Shown: one piece after another, positions 16,997-26,303 of the stretch
How positions within the stretch are numbered: position 1 is the stretch's first letter
Layout of the letters: every line of letters starts with the position of its first letter
Source of the DNA: an uncultured Prochlorococcus sp.
GTDB taxonomy: Bacteria > Cyanobacteriota > Cyanobacteriia > PCC-6307 > Cyanobiaceae
NCBI GenBank assembly: GCA_902521995.1
Contig: CABYTO010000015.1
Span: 1 to 40,457 of the forward strand
Length of the DNA: 40,457 nt
Reading direction: 5' to 3'
Notes under the pieces: model-generated
Told to the model about the DNA's origin: nothing
Databases searched by the model: none
The model's input: only the letters and a program-made list of their open reading frames with translations
Translations under genes and position numbers: made by a program

Positions 16997-17062
16997 TCAG
17001 AAAGAAAATTTCAAAATTAAATTCTTGATAATCTTACTTAATTATCCATAACAAAGCGAGAG

Positions 17063-18445
17063 ATGGATTCGATAGTTACTACAGAAGATACGATAGCCGC
17101 AATTGCTTCAGCTATAAGTATTGGGAAGGGAGGAGTTGCGATAATAAGAGTATCAGGGAAAGACGCAATAAATTCTTGCAAAAAGATTGTTCAAACTAAA
17201 TCTAAATATGCATGGAAATCACATAGAGTTTTTCGTGGTTTTATTCAGGAAAATAAACAAAATAAATTTATAGATGAGGTTTTAATTTTAGTGATGAAAT
17301 CCCCAAATAGCTTCACAGGAGAGGATGTAGTTGAACTTCATTGCCATGGCGGAATTATCATAGTAAATAAAGTTTTAAAGATATTATTATCTAGTAATTC
17401 TAGAGTTAGACTTGCAAACCCAGGAGAATTTAGTCAAAGAGCTTTTCTTAATGGGAAAATAGACCTTACTCAAGCCGAGTCGATTAACCAATTAATTAAT
17501 GCAAGTAATACCAGATCAGCCGAGTTAGCCTTTAGCGGGGTTCAAGGAGAAGTAAAGAAAAAAATTGATGATATTAAAAATGACCTTATAAATCAACTTT
17601 GCGAAATAGAAGCGAGAGTTGATTTTGAAGAAGACTTCACAGATTTTGATTACACCAAATATCTAAAAAACATTAAAAAAGTCAAAGAAAAAATAGAATT
17701 ATTAATAGATAATGCAAAAAGAAATTCATATATTCACAATGGAATATCCATTGCGCTTATAGGTAAAACAAATGTTGGCAAAAGCTCTTTATTAAATTTG
17801 CTTGCAAAAAAAGAGAAAGCAATCGTAACTAATATTCCTGGAACAACTAGAGATGTTATTGAAGTTAATTTAACTATTAATGATATTCCAATGAAAATAA
17901 TTGATACTGCTGGCATAAGAGAAACTCATGAACAAATTGAAAGTATTGGAATTAAAAAAAGTTTTGGGAAAATAAAAGAGTCAGATTTTATAATTTATAT
18001 TTATAGTCTTGAAGAAGGATTTAATAAAGAAGACAAAAAAATAATACAAGAAATTCCCAAAGAAAAATTAATTACTATTTTGGGCAATAAAAAAGATTTA
18101 ATTGATTGCAAAAATATTAATTCAAATGAGTTAAAAAACACAATTCTTATGAGTATTAAGAATAATGATGGTGAAAGATTATTAATAGACACAATTATAA
18201 AAAAATGCGGATTAAAACAAGTAGAAAATATCAATATATTTTTAAACGAAAGACATCTAACAAATTTGTCTGCTTGCTTATCTAATTTAAATGATACTGA
18301 TGAAATAATTGAAAATAAATTGCCATTTGATTTGTTATCAATTGAGCTGAGAGATGGAATTCAAAACTTATCTAAAATAACTGGTCAAGAATTAACAGAG
18401 GAACTTCTAGATAATATTTTTTCTAAGTTTTGTATTGGTAAATAA
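17063..18445 (+). CDS. mnmE: tRNA uridine-5-carboxymethylaminomethyl GTPase MnmE
   Basis: A 460-residue protein. The N-terminal folate-binding domain opens with [24 protein letters not shown] and contains LHCHGG and [21 protein letters not shown]. The helical domain is interrupted by the G domain: G1 [13 protein letters not shown]2 region PGTTRD, G3 DTAGIRET and G4 NKKD. The C-terminus ends FCIGK, the conserved CxGK motif with its essential cysteine. With MnmG it modifies U34 of certain tRNAs. No mnmG gene is in the window. Confidence 0.96.
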   Translation: MDSIVTTEDTIAAIASAISIGKGGVAIIRVSGKDAINSCKKIVQTKSKYAWKSHRVFRGFIQENKQNKFIDEVLILVMKSPNSFTGEDVVELHCHGGIIIVNKVLKILLSSNSRVRLANPGEFSQRAFLNGKIDLTQAESINQLINASNTRSAELAFSGVQGEVKKKIDDIKNDLINQLCEIEARVDFEEDFTDFDYTKYLKNIKKVKEKIELLIDNAKRNSYIHNGISIALIGKTNVGKSSLLNLLAKKEKAIVTNIPGTTRDVIEVNLTINDIPMKIIDTAGIRETHEQIESIGIKKSFGKIKESDFIIYIYSLEEGFNKEDKKIIQEIPKEKLITILGNKKDLIDCKNINSNELKNTILMSIKNNDGERLLIDTIIKKCGLKQVENINIFLNERHLTNLSACLSNLNDTDEIIENKLPFDLLSIELRDGIQNLSKITGQELTEELLDNIFSKFCIGK

Positions 18446-18527
18446 ATTTGAGTTAAATTACATAGTGATATATAGTTGATTCTCTAACTTCAGTTTAATT
18501 TTTATTAATTAATTATTTCTTAGTTTA

Positions 18528-19394
18528 GTGGATTTAAATACTCCAATAATAAGTAAAATCATTGATAATTGGATCGATGAAGATATAGGTAGGGGAGATC
18601 TTACAAGTTCCTCTATTACAGAAGAGAATGGTAATGCATATTGGATTGCAAAAGAAGAGGGTATATTCTGCGGGGTTGAAATTATAAAAGAAATTTTTAG
18701 AAAAATTGATTTAAAAATCAGTCCAAAATTTAATATCTCTGATGGAGATCAATTTGTTAAAGATCAAAAACTCTTAGAAATATATGGGCCTTCAAATAGT
18801 TTGCTAGCTAGTGAAAGAATAAGCTTAAATATAGCAATGCATTTATCTGGAATATCAACATACACAAAGAATCTTGTAAATAAGTTAGAAGGTACAAATA
18901 TAAAATTAGCAGATACTAGGAAAACGACTCCTGGCTTAAGAATATTTGAAAAATATGCATTCAAATGCGGAGGTGGAGTCAATCATAGAATGGGATTATA
19001 CGATGCAGCTATGATAAAAGAAAATCACATTGCATGGACAGATAATCTTAATAATGCAGTAAAAAAAATTCGACTAAATTCGCCTTTTACAACTCATATC
19101 ATAATTGAAGCTGAGAATATCGAACAGGCAAAAGAAGCAGTATTAGCAGGAGCAGATAGTGTCTTATTGGATGAACTTAGCCCTGAAATAATCAAAAAAA
19201 ACGTTCAAGAATTAAGAGATTTATCAATGAATAGCTTAAAAAAAGAAGTAAATAAAAATTTGATAATAGAAGTTTCTGGAATTAACCCTGAAGAAATTAG
19301 TAAATATCTAATAAAAGGTATTGATTTGATTTCAACAAGTTCTTCAATCACCAAAAGTAATTGGATTGATTTGAGTATGCGTTATATTAATTAA
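18528..19394 (+). CDS. nadC: Nicotinate-nucleotide pyrophosphorylase (carboxylating)
   Basis: A 288-residue enzyme that converts quinolinate and PRPP to nicotinate mononucleotide in de novo NAD synthesis. It shows DIGRGDLTSSSI, LNIAMHLSGISTYT, LADTRKTTPGLRIFEKYA and CGGGVNHRMGLYDAAMIKENH. The C-terminal barrel has DSVLLDELSP and the ligand loop near SGINPEEISKYL. The start is GTG, which gives the usual N-terminus; the next in-frame ATG is far inside. mnmE is 82 bases upstream and argS 27 bases downstream on the same strand. Confidence 0.95.
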   Translation: MDLNTPIISKIIDNWIDEDIGRGDLTSSSITEENGNAYWIAKEEGIFCGVEIIKEIFRKIDLKISPKFNISDGDQFVKDQKLLEIYGPSNSLLASERISLNIAMHLSGISTYTKNLVNKLEGTNIKLADTRKTTPGLRIFEKYAFKCGGGVNHRMGLYDAAMIKENHIAWTDNLNNAVKKIRLNSPFTTHIIIEAENIEQAKEAVLAGADSVLLDELSPEIIKKNVQELRDLSMNSLKKEVNKNLIIEVSGINPEEISKYLIKGIDLISTSSSITKSNWIDLSMRYIN

Positions 19395-19421
19395 TTATAT
19401 AGATAAATAATTGAATAATTA

Positions 19422-21236
19422 ATGCTAATCATTTTTAAAGAATTAACAAAACAATTTGAACAATCTCTTTTAGATAGTCTTGAAAAAAATGATAAAAAAG
19501 GAGAATTCGAAATTCTTCGAAAAAATTTAATTACACAATCATCAAAAGAGGAATTTGGTGATTATCAATGTAATGTTTGTTTAAGTTTATCTAAAATATA
19601 TAAAAAGAACCCAAGAGATATTTCTAATGATTTTATTAACCTTTTAAATAAAAATATAAGCATATCAAAATTATGTAAGAGTCTAGAAATAGCTGGACCT
19701 GGATTTATAAATATAAAATTAAAAGATGAGGTTCTAATAAATGAAATTAAGTCAAATATTCAATGCAATAGGGCTGGCATACCACTAATTAGAAAAGATT
19801 TAGATAGTGGTTTGTCCAATAAAGTTATTGTAGATTTTTCTAGCCCTAATATTGCTAAAGAAATGCATGTAGGGCATTTAAGATCAACAATAATAGGTGA
19901 CTCAATATCTAGAATTTTCGAGTTAAGAGGTTATGAAGTATTAAGACTCAATCATGTTGGTGATTGGGGAACACAATTTGGCATGCTTATTACTCAGCTC
20001 AAAGATTTATATTCAAATGATCTAGAAGAAATAGGAAAGATAAAAATAAGTGATTTAGTTGAATTTTATAAAGAATCAAAAAAAAGATTTGATAACGAAT
20101 CTGAATTCCAAAAAAGATCTAGAGAGGAAGTAGTTAAGTTACAAAGTGGAGATATTAAATCGATTAAAGCTTGGAAATTATTATGTGATCAATCAAGGAA
20201 AGAATTTGATGAAATCTATAAAAATTTAAATATAAAAATAGAAGAAAGAGGTGAATCTTTTTATAATCCCTTCTTAAAATCAGTTATTGATGATTTGAAT
20301 TTAGAAAAAATATTAGTAGAAGATCAAGGAGCAAAATGTGTATTTTTAGATGGGATGACTAATAAAGAAGGCAAACCTTTACCGCTAATTATTCAAAAAA
20401 AAGATGGGGGTTTTAATTATGCCACTACAGATCTTGCTGCTATAAGATACAGATTCAATAAACCTCCTAATGGCGATGATGCTTCAAGAATTATTTATGT
20501 AACTGATCATGGGCAAGCAAATCATTTTGCTGGAGTTTTTCAAGTTGCAAAAAAAGCAAAATGGATCCCAGAAAATTGTCAAGTAGATCATGTCCCTTTT
20601 GGGTTAGTTCAAGGAATTGATGGCAAAAAACTAAAAACAAGAGAAGGTGAAACAATACGCCTAAAAGATTTATTAAATGAAGCAGTTAGAAGAGCAAAAG
20701 AAGATTTATTGAAAAGATTAGAAGATGAAGATCGTTATGAGACCGAAGAGTTTATAGCAAATACTTCAAGAATTATTGGATTAGGAGCTGTTAAGTATGC
20801 AGATTTAAGTCAAAATAGGATTACCAATTATCAATTTAGTTTTGATAAAATGCTTTCCCTAAATGGTAATACTGCTCCTTATTTGTTATATACACTTGTA
20901 AGAATTTTAGGAATTAAAAGAAAAAATAATTTTGTTTATGACTCTAAAGATTTTCAGTACGTAAATTATGAACTTAAATCTGAGTGGAAACTTATCAGAA
21001 AATTACTTAAGTTCGATGAAGTCATAATTTCTATTGAAAAAGACTTAATGCCAAATAGATTATGCAATTATCTGTTCGAGCTATGTCAGACTTTTAATAG
21101 ATTCTATGATCAAGTTCCAATCCTCAAAGAAGAAAAAAATATAAAAATTTCTAGGCTTAATTTATGTGACCTAACTGCAAAAACACTAAAATTAAGCTTA
21201 GAGCTTTTAGGAATTGAAACTTTAAAAAGAATGTAA
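19422..21236 (+). CDS. argS: Arginyl-tRNA synthetase
   Basis: A 604-residue class Ia synthetase. The N-terminal Add1 domain covers about residues 1-120. The HIGH motif appears as HVGH in [16 protein letters not shown], followed by [15 protein letters not shown]. The KMSKS loop is represented by [10 protein letters not shown], which is normal for ArgRS. The C-terminal anticodon-binding domain ends in [10 protein letters not shown], the expected end. The stop codon shares one base with the ATG of the hisC-like gene (TAATG), so translation is probably coupled. Confidence 0.96.
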   Translation: MLIIFKELTKQFEQSLLDSLEKNDKKGEFEILRKNLITQSSKEEFGDYQCNVCLSLSKIYKKNPRDISNDFINLLNKNISISKLCKSLEIAGPGFINIKLKDEVLINEIKSNIQCNRAGIPLIRKDLDSGLSNKVIVDFSSPNIAKEMHVGHLRSTIIGDSISRIFELRGYEVLRLNHVGDWGTQFGMLITQLKDLYSNDLEEIGKIKISDLVEFYKESKKRFDNESEFQKRSREEVVKLQSGDIKSIKAWKLLCDQSRKEFDEIYKNLNIKIEERGESFYNPFLKSVIDDLNLEKILVEDQGAKCVFLDGMTNKEGKPLPLIIQKKDGGFNYATTDLAAIRYRFNKPPNGDDASRIIYVTDHGQANHFAGVFQVAKKAKWIPENCQVDHVPFGLVQGIDGKKLKTREGETIRLKDLLNEAVRRAKEDLLKRLEDEDRYETEEFIANTSRIIGLGAVKYADLSQNRITNYQFSFDKMLSLNGNTAPYLLYTLVRILGIKRKNNFVYDSKDFQYVNYELKSEWKLIRKLLKFDEVIISIEKDLMPNRLCNYLFELCQTFNRFYDQVPILKEEKNIKISRLNLCDLTAKTLKLSLELLGIETLKRM

Positions 21237-22345
21237 TGAATGATTTTGATCCATTAAATAATCTTTTCCCAAAACCAAGAGAAGAAATAATAAATATGCA
21301 GTCTTACTCTGCACCTTTAGAAAATAGAAGAAATTTACTCCGCTTAGACTTTAATGAAAATACTTTAGGTCCAAGTCCTAAGGTTCTAGAGGCATTACAA
21401 GCGATAAAATTAGATGAGATTTCAATTTATCCAGAATATAATTTTTTAAAAAAATTTTTATGTGATAAATATCTTGATTCAAGAAAATTTGGTAATGATG
21501 AAATCGGAATTTTCAATGGAGCAGATGCAGCAATAAATGCAATTTTCAATTGCTTTGGAGAAAAAGATCAAATATTTCTAACAACAAATCCAACTTTTGG
21601 TTACTATTCTCCTTGTGCAGAAATCCGAGGAATGAAAAAAATAAGTTGTTCTTACATTGGAGAAAATTTTCTATTCCCCATCGAAAAATTTAGGGAAAAA
21701 ATAATAAAGCATAATCCAAAGTTAATATTTATTTGCAATCCAAATAATCCAACAGGAACTGTTCTAAGCTCTCATGAAATAATTAATTTAGCCAATATCA
21801 ATAAAGATTCATTAATAGTTGTTGATGAACTATATGAAAAATTTAATGGAGATAGTCTTCTTGAATCGATAGATTTTGAAAAGAATAAAAATATACTAAT
21901 AATCCAATCTCTTTCAAAAACTGCAGGTCTAGCTGGTTTAAGAATAGGTTTTACTTTTGGCAATAAAAGTTTAATTCAGTACATTAATAAAGTTACTGGA
22001 CCATATGATGTAAACAGCTTTGCTATAACAGCTGCATTAGCAGCACTTAAAGACAAATCATATATAGATAATTATGTTTTAGAAGTAAAAAAGGCGAGGG
22101 AATGGATTTTAAATAAATTTAAATCAACAAAAATCAGAACTCACTTTAGTGGAGGTAATTATTTCTTAATTTGGCCAAAAAAAGATCCTAAAATCTTAAT
22201 ACAACAGATGAGAGAAAAAGGTATTCTTATTAGAAGTATGGAAAATAAAAAAGATATCGGTAATTCTATAAGGGTTAGTATTGGAACTAAAGAACATATG
22301 ATTTTTTTCTGGGACAATTACAAGAAATTAGATTTAAAAAATTAA
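21236..22345 (+). CDS. hisC: Histidinol-phosphate aminotransferase-like PLP enzyme
   Basis: A 369-residue fold-type I aminotransferase. Motifs match the HisC group: RLDFNENTLGPSPKVLEAL, FNGADAAINAIF, NPNNPTGTV, VVDELYEKF and the Schiff-base region SLSKTAGLAGLRIGF. HisC converts imidazole-acetol phosphate to histidinol phosphate. Genomes often carry a second HisC-like protein of other amino-acid specificity, and the context (argS upstream) does not decide, so the exact substrate is uncertain. The start overlaps the argS stop by one base. The 3' end overlaps the convergent metallo-beta-lactamase-fold gene by four bases. Confidence 0.75.
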   Translation: MNDFDPLNNLFPKPREEIINMQSYSAPLENRRNLLRLDFNENTLGPSPKVLEALQAIKLDEISIYPEYNFLKKFLCDKYLDSRKFGNDEIGIFNGADAAINAIFNCFGEKDQIFLTTNPTFGYYSPCAEIRGMKKISCSYIGENFLFPIEKFREKIIKHNPKLIFICNPNNPTGTVLSSHEIINLANINKDSLIVVDELYEKFNGDSLLESIDFEKNKNILIIQSLSKTAGLAGLRIGFTFGNKSLIQYINKVTGPYDVNSFAITAALAALKDKSYIDNYVLEVKKAREWILNKFKSTKIRTHFSGGNYFLIWPKKDPKILIQQMREKGILIRSMENKKDIGNSIRVSIGTKEHMIFFWDNYKKLDLKN

Positions 22346-23067
22346 TTACTGAAAATATAAATTGTATTTTGATCGATTCTTTTAGGTTTTATTTTAAAAT
22401 CTTTTCCAACATATTTTACTTTAAAATCTTTCATATTTTCGATAAATAAATCAGCATTTGAGAAATCACATTCTTTATTAATTTTTTTGCCGCGTTCAAA
22501 GTGAACAGGAATAACTACATTAGGTTTTAGAAGCTTAACTATTTTTGAGGCTTCTTTACCATTGTAAGATTTTATTCCTCCTCCAATTGAAATAAACAAT
22601 ATATCTGGAGCGGACAAAATAATTTGACTGTTTATATCAATATCACCAGCAGCTCCTCCCATATGAACAATTTTAAGGTCATTCTGCTCCCAACTCCAAA
22701 CAGTTGCCATCCCAAATCTTCTTCCATCTACTCTGTCATGTGGTACAGAAATTCCATTTAATAAAATATCCTCAAATTGATAGATTCCTGGCTCAACGAA
22801 CATTAATTGATCATTAGGGTTATATCCTTCATCTGGAAGCCTAGAACTAGCCAAAATAAAATCTACGTTGACTTCTTTTGGCTCCTTTAAATTACTTGCA
22901 CAACCTATTGCTTTAAAGGGATTTATAAGAATAGATTTATCTGCACTAGTAATTAAAAAACTACTATGTCCCAAACTTTTTATTCCTAAGTTCCTTGCCA
23001 ATAATGAGGTAGGTAAAAAAGAGCTAACTAATATCAAAAATAAAAAGTTTTTAATTTGAGAAATCAT
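22342..23067 (-). CDS. Exported metallo-beta-lactamase-fold protein with a degenerate metal site
   Basis: A 241-residue protein. It begins with a clear signal peptide (NFLFLILVSSFLPTSLLA, likely cut near residue 24). The body follows the COG2220-type metallo-beta-lactamase fold: LGHSSFLITS, ILINPF, HMGGAAGDI and VVIPVHFERGKK. Where these enzymes carry the metal-binding HxHxDH, this protein reads FILASSRLPDEGYN with no histidine, so a normal binuclear zinc site is unlikely. The isolated later histidines (HDRVDG, HMGG, PVHF) remain. It may be an exported non-catalytic or altered-metal relative. It is last in the prfB-to-trpG run (19 bases after trpG) and converges on the hisC-like gene. Confidence 0.78.
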   Translation of the reverse strand: MISQIKNFLFLILVSSFLPTSLLARNLGIKSLGHSSFLITSADKSILINPFKAIGCASNLKEPKEVNVDFILASSRLPDEGYNPNDQLMFVEPGIYQFEDILLNGISVPHDRVDGRRFGMATVWSWEQNDLKIVHMGGAAGDIDINSQIILSAPDILFISIGGGIKSYNGKEASKIVKLLKPNVVIPVHFERGKKINKECDFSNADLFIENMKDFKVKYVGKDFKIKPKRIDQNTIYIFSN

Positions 23068-23086
23068 AATAATATTTTTTTTTATT

Positions 23087-23683
23087 TTACTTTTGTTCAG
23101 CCATTTTTAGAAAATTACTAATTAATTTATGACCAAATTGCGTCAACACACTTTCAGGATGGAACTGTACCCCATGTAAATGTTTATATTCTTTATGAGA
23201 GATAGCCATAATTGTTGAGTCTTCCAAAGTCGCAGTTATGTCGAAACAAGGTGGTAAAGAACTTGAATCAACTATAAGACTATGGTATCTAGTAGCCACA
23301 AATGGAGTCTCGATATCTTTAAACAATCCTTTTTGATTATGAAATATTTTGGATGTCTTACCATGCATAAGTTCTTTCCCAACTATAACCTTACCCCCAA
23401 AAGCTTGGGCTAAAGCTTGATGACCTAAACAAACTCCCAAGGTCGGAATATTTTTAGATAATTTTTTTAGAATTGGCAGACAAATTCCAGATTGATCTGG
23501 ATTACCTGGACCTGGAGATAAGAGAATTCCACCAGGATTTAGTTTGATAATTTCTTCTAAAGTAATTTCATCATTTCTTTTAACTATTAATTCTTTAGTT
23601 ATTTCATGCTCAACTGAAAGTTCTCCTAAATATTGAACAAGGTTATAAGTAAAACTATCGTAATTATCAATAACAAGAAACAT
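23087..23683 (-). CDS. trpG: Glutamine amidotransferase of anthranilate/aminodeoxychorismate synthase
   Basis: A 198-residue class I amidotransferase. It opens with MFLVIDNYDSFTYNLVQYLG, has SPGPGNPDQSG, the nucleophile Cys in GVCLGHQALAQAFGG and the His-Glu pair in GVQFHPESVLT. It supplies ammonia from glutamine to anthranilate synthase (tryptophan) or aminodeoxychorismate synthase (folate). In many bacteria one protein serves both, and sequence alone does not separate TrpG from PabA. No trpE or pabB is adjacent. It is fifth in the minus-strand run that starts with prfB. Confidence 0.88.
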   Translation of the reverse strand: MFLVIDNYDSFTYNLVQYLGELSVEHEITKELIVKRNDEITLEEIIKLNPGGILLSPGPGNPDQSGICLPILKKLSKNIPTLGVCLGHQALAQAFGGKVIVGKELMHGKTSKIFHNQKGLFKDIETPFVATRYHSLIVDSSSLPPCFDITATLEDSTIMAISHKEYKHLHGVQFHPESVLTQFGHKLISNFLKMAEQK

Positions 23684-23695
23684 ATTTATATGGAT

Positions 23696-24106
23696 TTAAA
23701 ATAACAACTTTATTTTAGGAACAAAGATATATACAGCAATAATAACAGAATTAATGGAAGCTAATAATACTGCTCCTGCAGAAGTATCTTTTGAAATTTT
23801 AGCCAAAATACTAAATTCTTTTTTCACTACTAAATCAACGATTGATTCAATAGATGTGTTCAATATTTCTAATATAAAAACAGACATTATTGTTGCAACC
23901 AAAATCACATAATTACTTAGACTAATTTTTAGTAAAAAACCAATTAATAAACTTGCAACTGCAAAAATTAATTGAATTTTAAAATTTCTTGAAGTTTTCA
24001 ATACATAACTAATACCACTGAAAGCATACTTAAAACTTATAAATACATTATTAGAAGTTTTGTATGATTCTTTTCTATTTTTTAAATAGTTTATTTTTTT
24101 TTCCAT
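23696..24106 (-). CDS. dgkA: Diacylglycerol/undecaprenol kinase DgkA
   Basis: A 136-residue small membrane kinase with three hydrophobic helices. The conserved core is FILEILNTSIESIVDLVV (catalytic Glu and Asn), with KISKDTSAGAVLLASINS. The N-terminal about 25 residues are basic and cytosolic. In Gram-positive bacteria this form phosphorylates undecaprenol; in others diacylglycerol. Which one applies here is open, but its neighbour ybeY and the same pairing in many genomes suggest the undecaprenol type. It lies six bases after ybeY. Confidence 0.88.
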   Translation of the reverse strand: MEKKINYLKNRKESYKTSNNVFISFKYAFSGISYVLKTSRNFKIQLIFAVASLLIGFLLKISLSNYVILVATIMSVFILEILNTSIESIVDLVVKKEFSILAKISKDTSAGAVLLASINSVIIAVYIFVPKIKLLF

Positions 24107-24112
24107 TTATTT

Positions 24113-24652
24113 TTAATCTAATCGAGTAATTAAATATTCTTGGAAATCTAACATATTTTCTAAATCATGCTCATTATTATGTTCCCATCCCAAAAGATGT
24201 AAAAATCCATGACTAGCCAACCAGATCATCTCTCTATAGATTGAATGTTTATATTCATAAGATTGCTCAAGTGCCATTTCTAATGATATAAAAATATCTC
24301 CCAACTCTATATGATCTAAATTATTTAGAGATTCATCAGAAATAATTGGAAAAGATAGAACATCAGTTGGGCCATTTTTTTGCATCCATTTCTTATTCAA
24401 AGAAGCAATTTCTTGATTAGATATTATCTGTAAGCCTAATGAAAAAGATTTTTTTTCAAAAATATAATTTGGTAATTCATAATCCTCTTTTTTTAATATA
24501 GTATTTATCCAAGATAAAAAAACTTTCTCCCAAAAAATAGATTCAAAAATAAGATGAGTTTTAGTATCTTTTAACTTATTTGAAAATTGAGAGAAATCAT
24601 TACATTGAAAAACCAAATCTAAATTTATTTCAGAAATAATTTTTTCTTTCAT
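24113..24652 (-). CDS. ybeY: Endoribonuclease YbeY
   Basis: A 179-residue single-strand endoribonuclease of 16S rRNA 3'-end processing and ribosome quality control. The zinc-binding motif appears as [18 protein letters not shown], with the three histidines intact. The upstream conserved segment is [18 protein letters not shown], followed by [11 protein letters not shown]. The N-terminal about 45 residues are longer than in E. coli YbeY. It is third in a tightly spaced minus-strand run, with six-base gaps on both sides. Confidence 0.94.
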   Translation of the reverse strand: MKEKIISEINLDLVFQCNDFSQFSNKLKDTKTHLIFESIFWEKVFLSWINTILKKEDYELPNYIFEKKSFSLGLQIISNQEIASLNKKWMQKNGPTDVLSFPIISDESLNNLDHIELGDIFISLEMALEQSYEYKHSIYREMIWLASHGFLHLLGWEHNNEHDLENMLDFQEYLITRLD

Positions 24653-24658
24653 ACATTC

Positions 24659-24841
24659 TTAAACTGGAATATTGGGCTTACCTATTGTGGCCACAAGTAT
24701 TAATATCCCAATTAAAACTAGAAAGGTTATTGAAAAATGAGAAATACTTTTTGAGCCTTTCCTTACCATATTTCTCATAGCAAGCTTTATAAAGCTTGGA
24801 GGAGAAACTTTTTTTTCTAAAATTTCGTTTTTATTTTCCAT
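24659..24841 (-). CDS. Small membrane protein, DUF3285 type
   Basis: A 60-residue protein with a polar, basic first half (PPSFIKLAMRNMVRKGSKS) and one C-terminal membrane helix (FSITFLVLIGILILVATIG). This layout matches DUF3285, a family restricted to cyanobacteria and commonly found just after prfB. The function is unknown. It starts three bases before the end of prfB territory and ends six bases before ybeY, so it should be co-transcribed with both. Confidence 0.8.
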   Translation of the reverse strand: MENKNEILEKKVSPPSFIKLAMRNMVRKGSKSISHFSITFLVLIGILILVATIGKPNIPV

Positions 24842-24844
24842 TAG

Positions 24845-25967
24845 TTATTCAATAGATTCATTAGAAGAAATATTCATACGTAATAATTCATGAATAAATG
24901 GATCAAGTCCACCATCTAAAACACTATCTAACTCGTTAGTCTCATGCATAGTCCTAAGATCTTTTACCATTTGATAGGGATGGAAAACATAATTTCTTAT
25001 TTGATTGCCCCATGCAGCTTCCACAATATCACCTTTAATATCAGCGACTTCAGCAGCTCGTTGTTCTTTAGCAATCACTAATAGTTTAGACTTTAAAAGT
25101 AACATAGCTTTTTCTTTATTTTGTAATTGAGATCTTTCTTGAGTACATCTTACTGAAATCCCTGAAGGCAAATGAACAATTCTCACTGCTGTTTCTACTT
25201 TATTAACATTTTGTCCTCCAGCTCCACCGGATCTACTCGTTGTAATTTCTAAATCTTTTTCAGGTATATCAAGTGAAATATTATCATCTAATTTTGGCAT
25301 AACCTCTACCCCAGCAAAGCTGGTTTGTCTTTTGCCATTGGCATTAAAAGGAGAAATTCTTACTAATCTATGAGTTCCTTTTTCATGTTGCAGATAGCCA
25401 TATGCATATTTTCCATCAATTTCAAACGTTACACTTTTAATACCTGCTTCTTCTCCTTGAGATAATTCATTAATGACAAGGCTCATTTGATTATTATCGG
25501 CCCATCTAGAGTACATTCTTAATAATATCTCTACCCAATCCTGCGCATCTGTTCCACCCGCACCTGCGTTAATAGAAACTACTGCTCCTTCCTTATCGTA
25601 TTCACCACATAACAATCTTTCAAATTCCCATTTATCCAAATTCTCTCTTAATTTCTTTAATCCCAGCTGCGATTCTAAAATCATTTCCTCTTCGGGTTCT
25701 AGAGAATAAAGCTCAAGAGAGGCATTAGCATCAGAAATAAAAGTTTTCCATTTATCTAACAATTCGAGTTGTGCTTTGACATCATCAAGGATTAACATTT
25801 GCTTTTTAGCTTCTTCTTTATTATCCCAAAATTCAGGCTGAGCAGAAATTTGCTCTAACTCTTTCCTTTTCGCTTTTAATCTTGGAACGTCAAAGACAAT
25901 CCTGAGCATTACCCAGGCGCTCTGTTAGTTCCGAAAGATCTTTTTTGAAATCTGTAATATCTATCAA
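24845..25967 (-). CDS. prfB: Peptide chain release factor 2, made by programmed +1 frameshift
   Basis: RF2 ends translation at UGA and UAA. The plain frame from 25909 gives 354 residues starting [11 protein letters not shown], but this is not the true start. Upstream in another frame, a TTG at 25967-25965 begins [19 protein letters not shown] and NAQDCL. It runs into TGA at 25892-25890 in the context CTT-TGA-C, exactly the RF2 autoregulation site. A +1 shift there joins it to [14 protein letters not shown] and yields about 373 residues, the family length. An AGGA lies four bases before the CTT. The main frame has the SPF motif ([15 protein letters not shown]) and [13 protein letters not shown] (GGQ). 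Low RF2 lets the ribosome shift and make more RF2. prfB leads a six-gene minus-strand run. Confidence 0.95.
25889..25904 (-). promoter_or_regulatory. prfB: RF2 +1 frameshift site
   Basis: Read on the minus strand, an AGGA (part of CAGGA, 25904-25900) precedes CTT at 25895-25893, the in-frame stop TGA at 25892-25890 and C at 25889. The slippery CTT-TGA-C is identical to the known bacterial RF2 site. The anti-Shine-Dalgarno helper is shorter and one base further away than in E. coli. Confidence 0.93.
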
Positions 25968-26043
25968 AATAGAATTTAATCGTTATTTATAATCTAACAA
26001 GCACTTTTGTTTAATAGTATAAACTAAGTATTATTTTAAAAAA

Positions 26044-26298
26044 ATGTCCAAAGTTGAAATTTATACTTGGCAATATTGCCCATTCTGCATTCGAGCAAAA
26101 TCACTACTCAAGAAAAAAAATGTAAATTTTACAGAATATAAAATAGATGGCGACGAAGGTGCCAGAGCATTGATGATTGAAAGAGCTGATGGTAGAAGAA
26201 CATTACCACAAATATTTATAGATAATGAGGGTATCGGAGGCTGCGATGATCTCTACGCATTAGAAAATGAAAATAAATTAGAAGCATTATTAAACTAG
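26044..26298 (+). CDS. grxC: Glutaredoxin (GrxC type)
   Basis: An 84-residue dithiol glutaredoxin with CPFC active site in [14 protein letters not shown], the glutathione-binding TLPQIFID and the [10 protein letters not shown] loop. It reduces disulfides and glutathione mixed disulfides in the cytosol. The glutathione synthetase gene follows after five bases, which links the two in one unit: supply of glutathione and the protein that uses it. It is divergent from prfB, with a 76-base gap to the RF2 TTG start. Confidence 0.93.
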   Translation: MSKVEIYTWQYCPFCIRAKSLLKKKNVNFTEYKIDGDEGARALMIERADGRRTLPQIFIDNEGIGGCDDLYALENENKLEALLN

Positions 26299-26303
26299 AT
26301 CTT

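Noticed and set aside
20617..20660. Apparent loss of the KMSKS motif in ArgRS
   Set aside because: ArgRS enzymes commonly lack the canonical lysine motif; [10 protein letters not shown] is a normal variant.
25907..25909. ATG that would start RF2 as MLRIVFDVP
   Set aside because: It is the shifted-frame reading of the frameshift site; the residues MLRIVF are unlike RF2, whereas the upstream frame gives a proper N-terminus.
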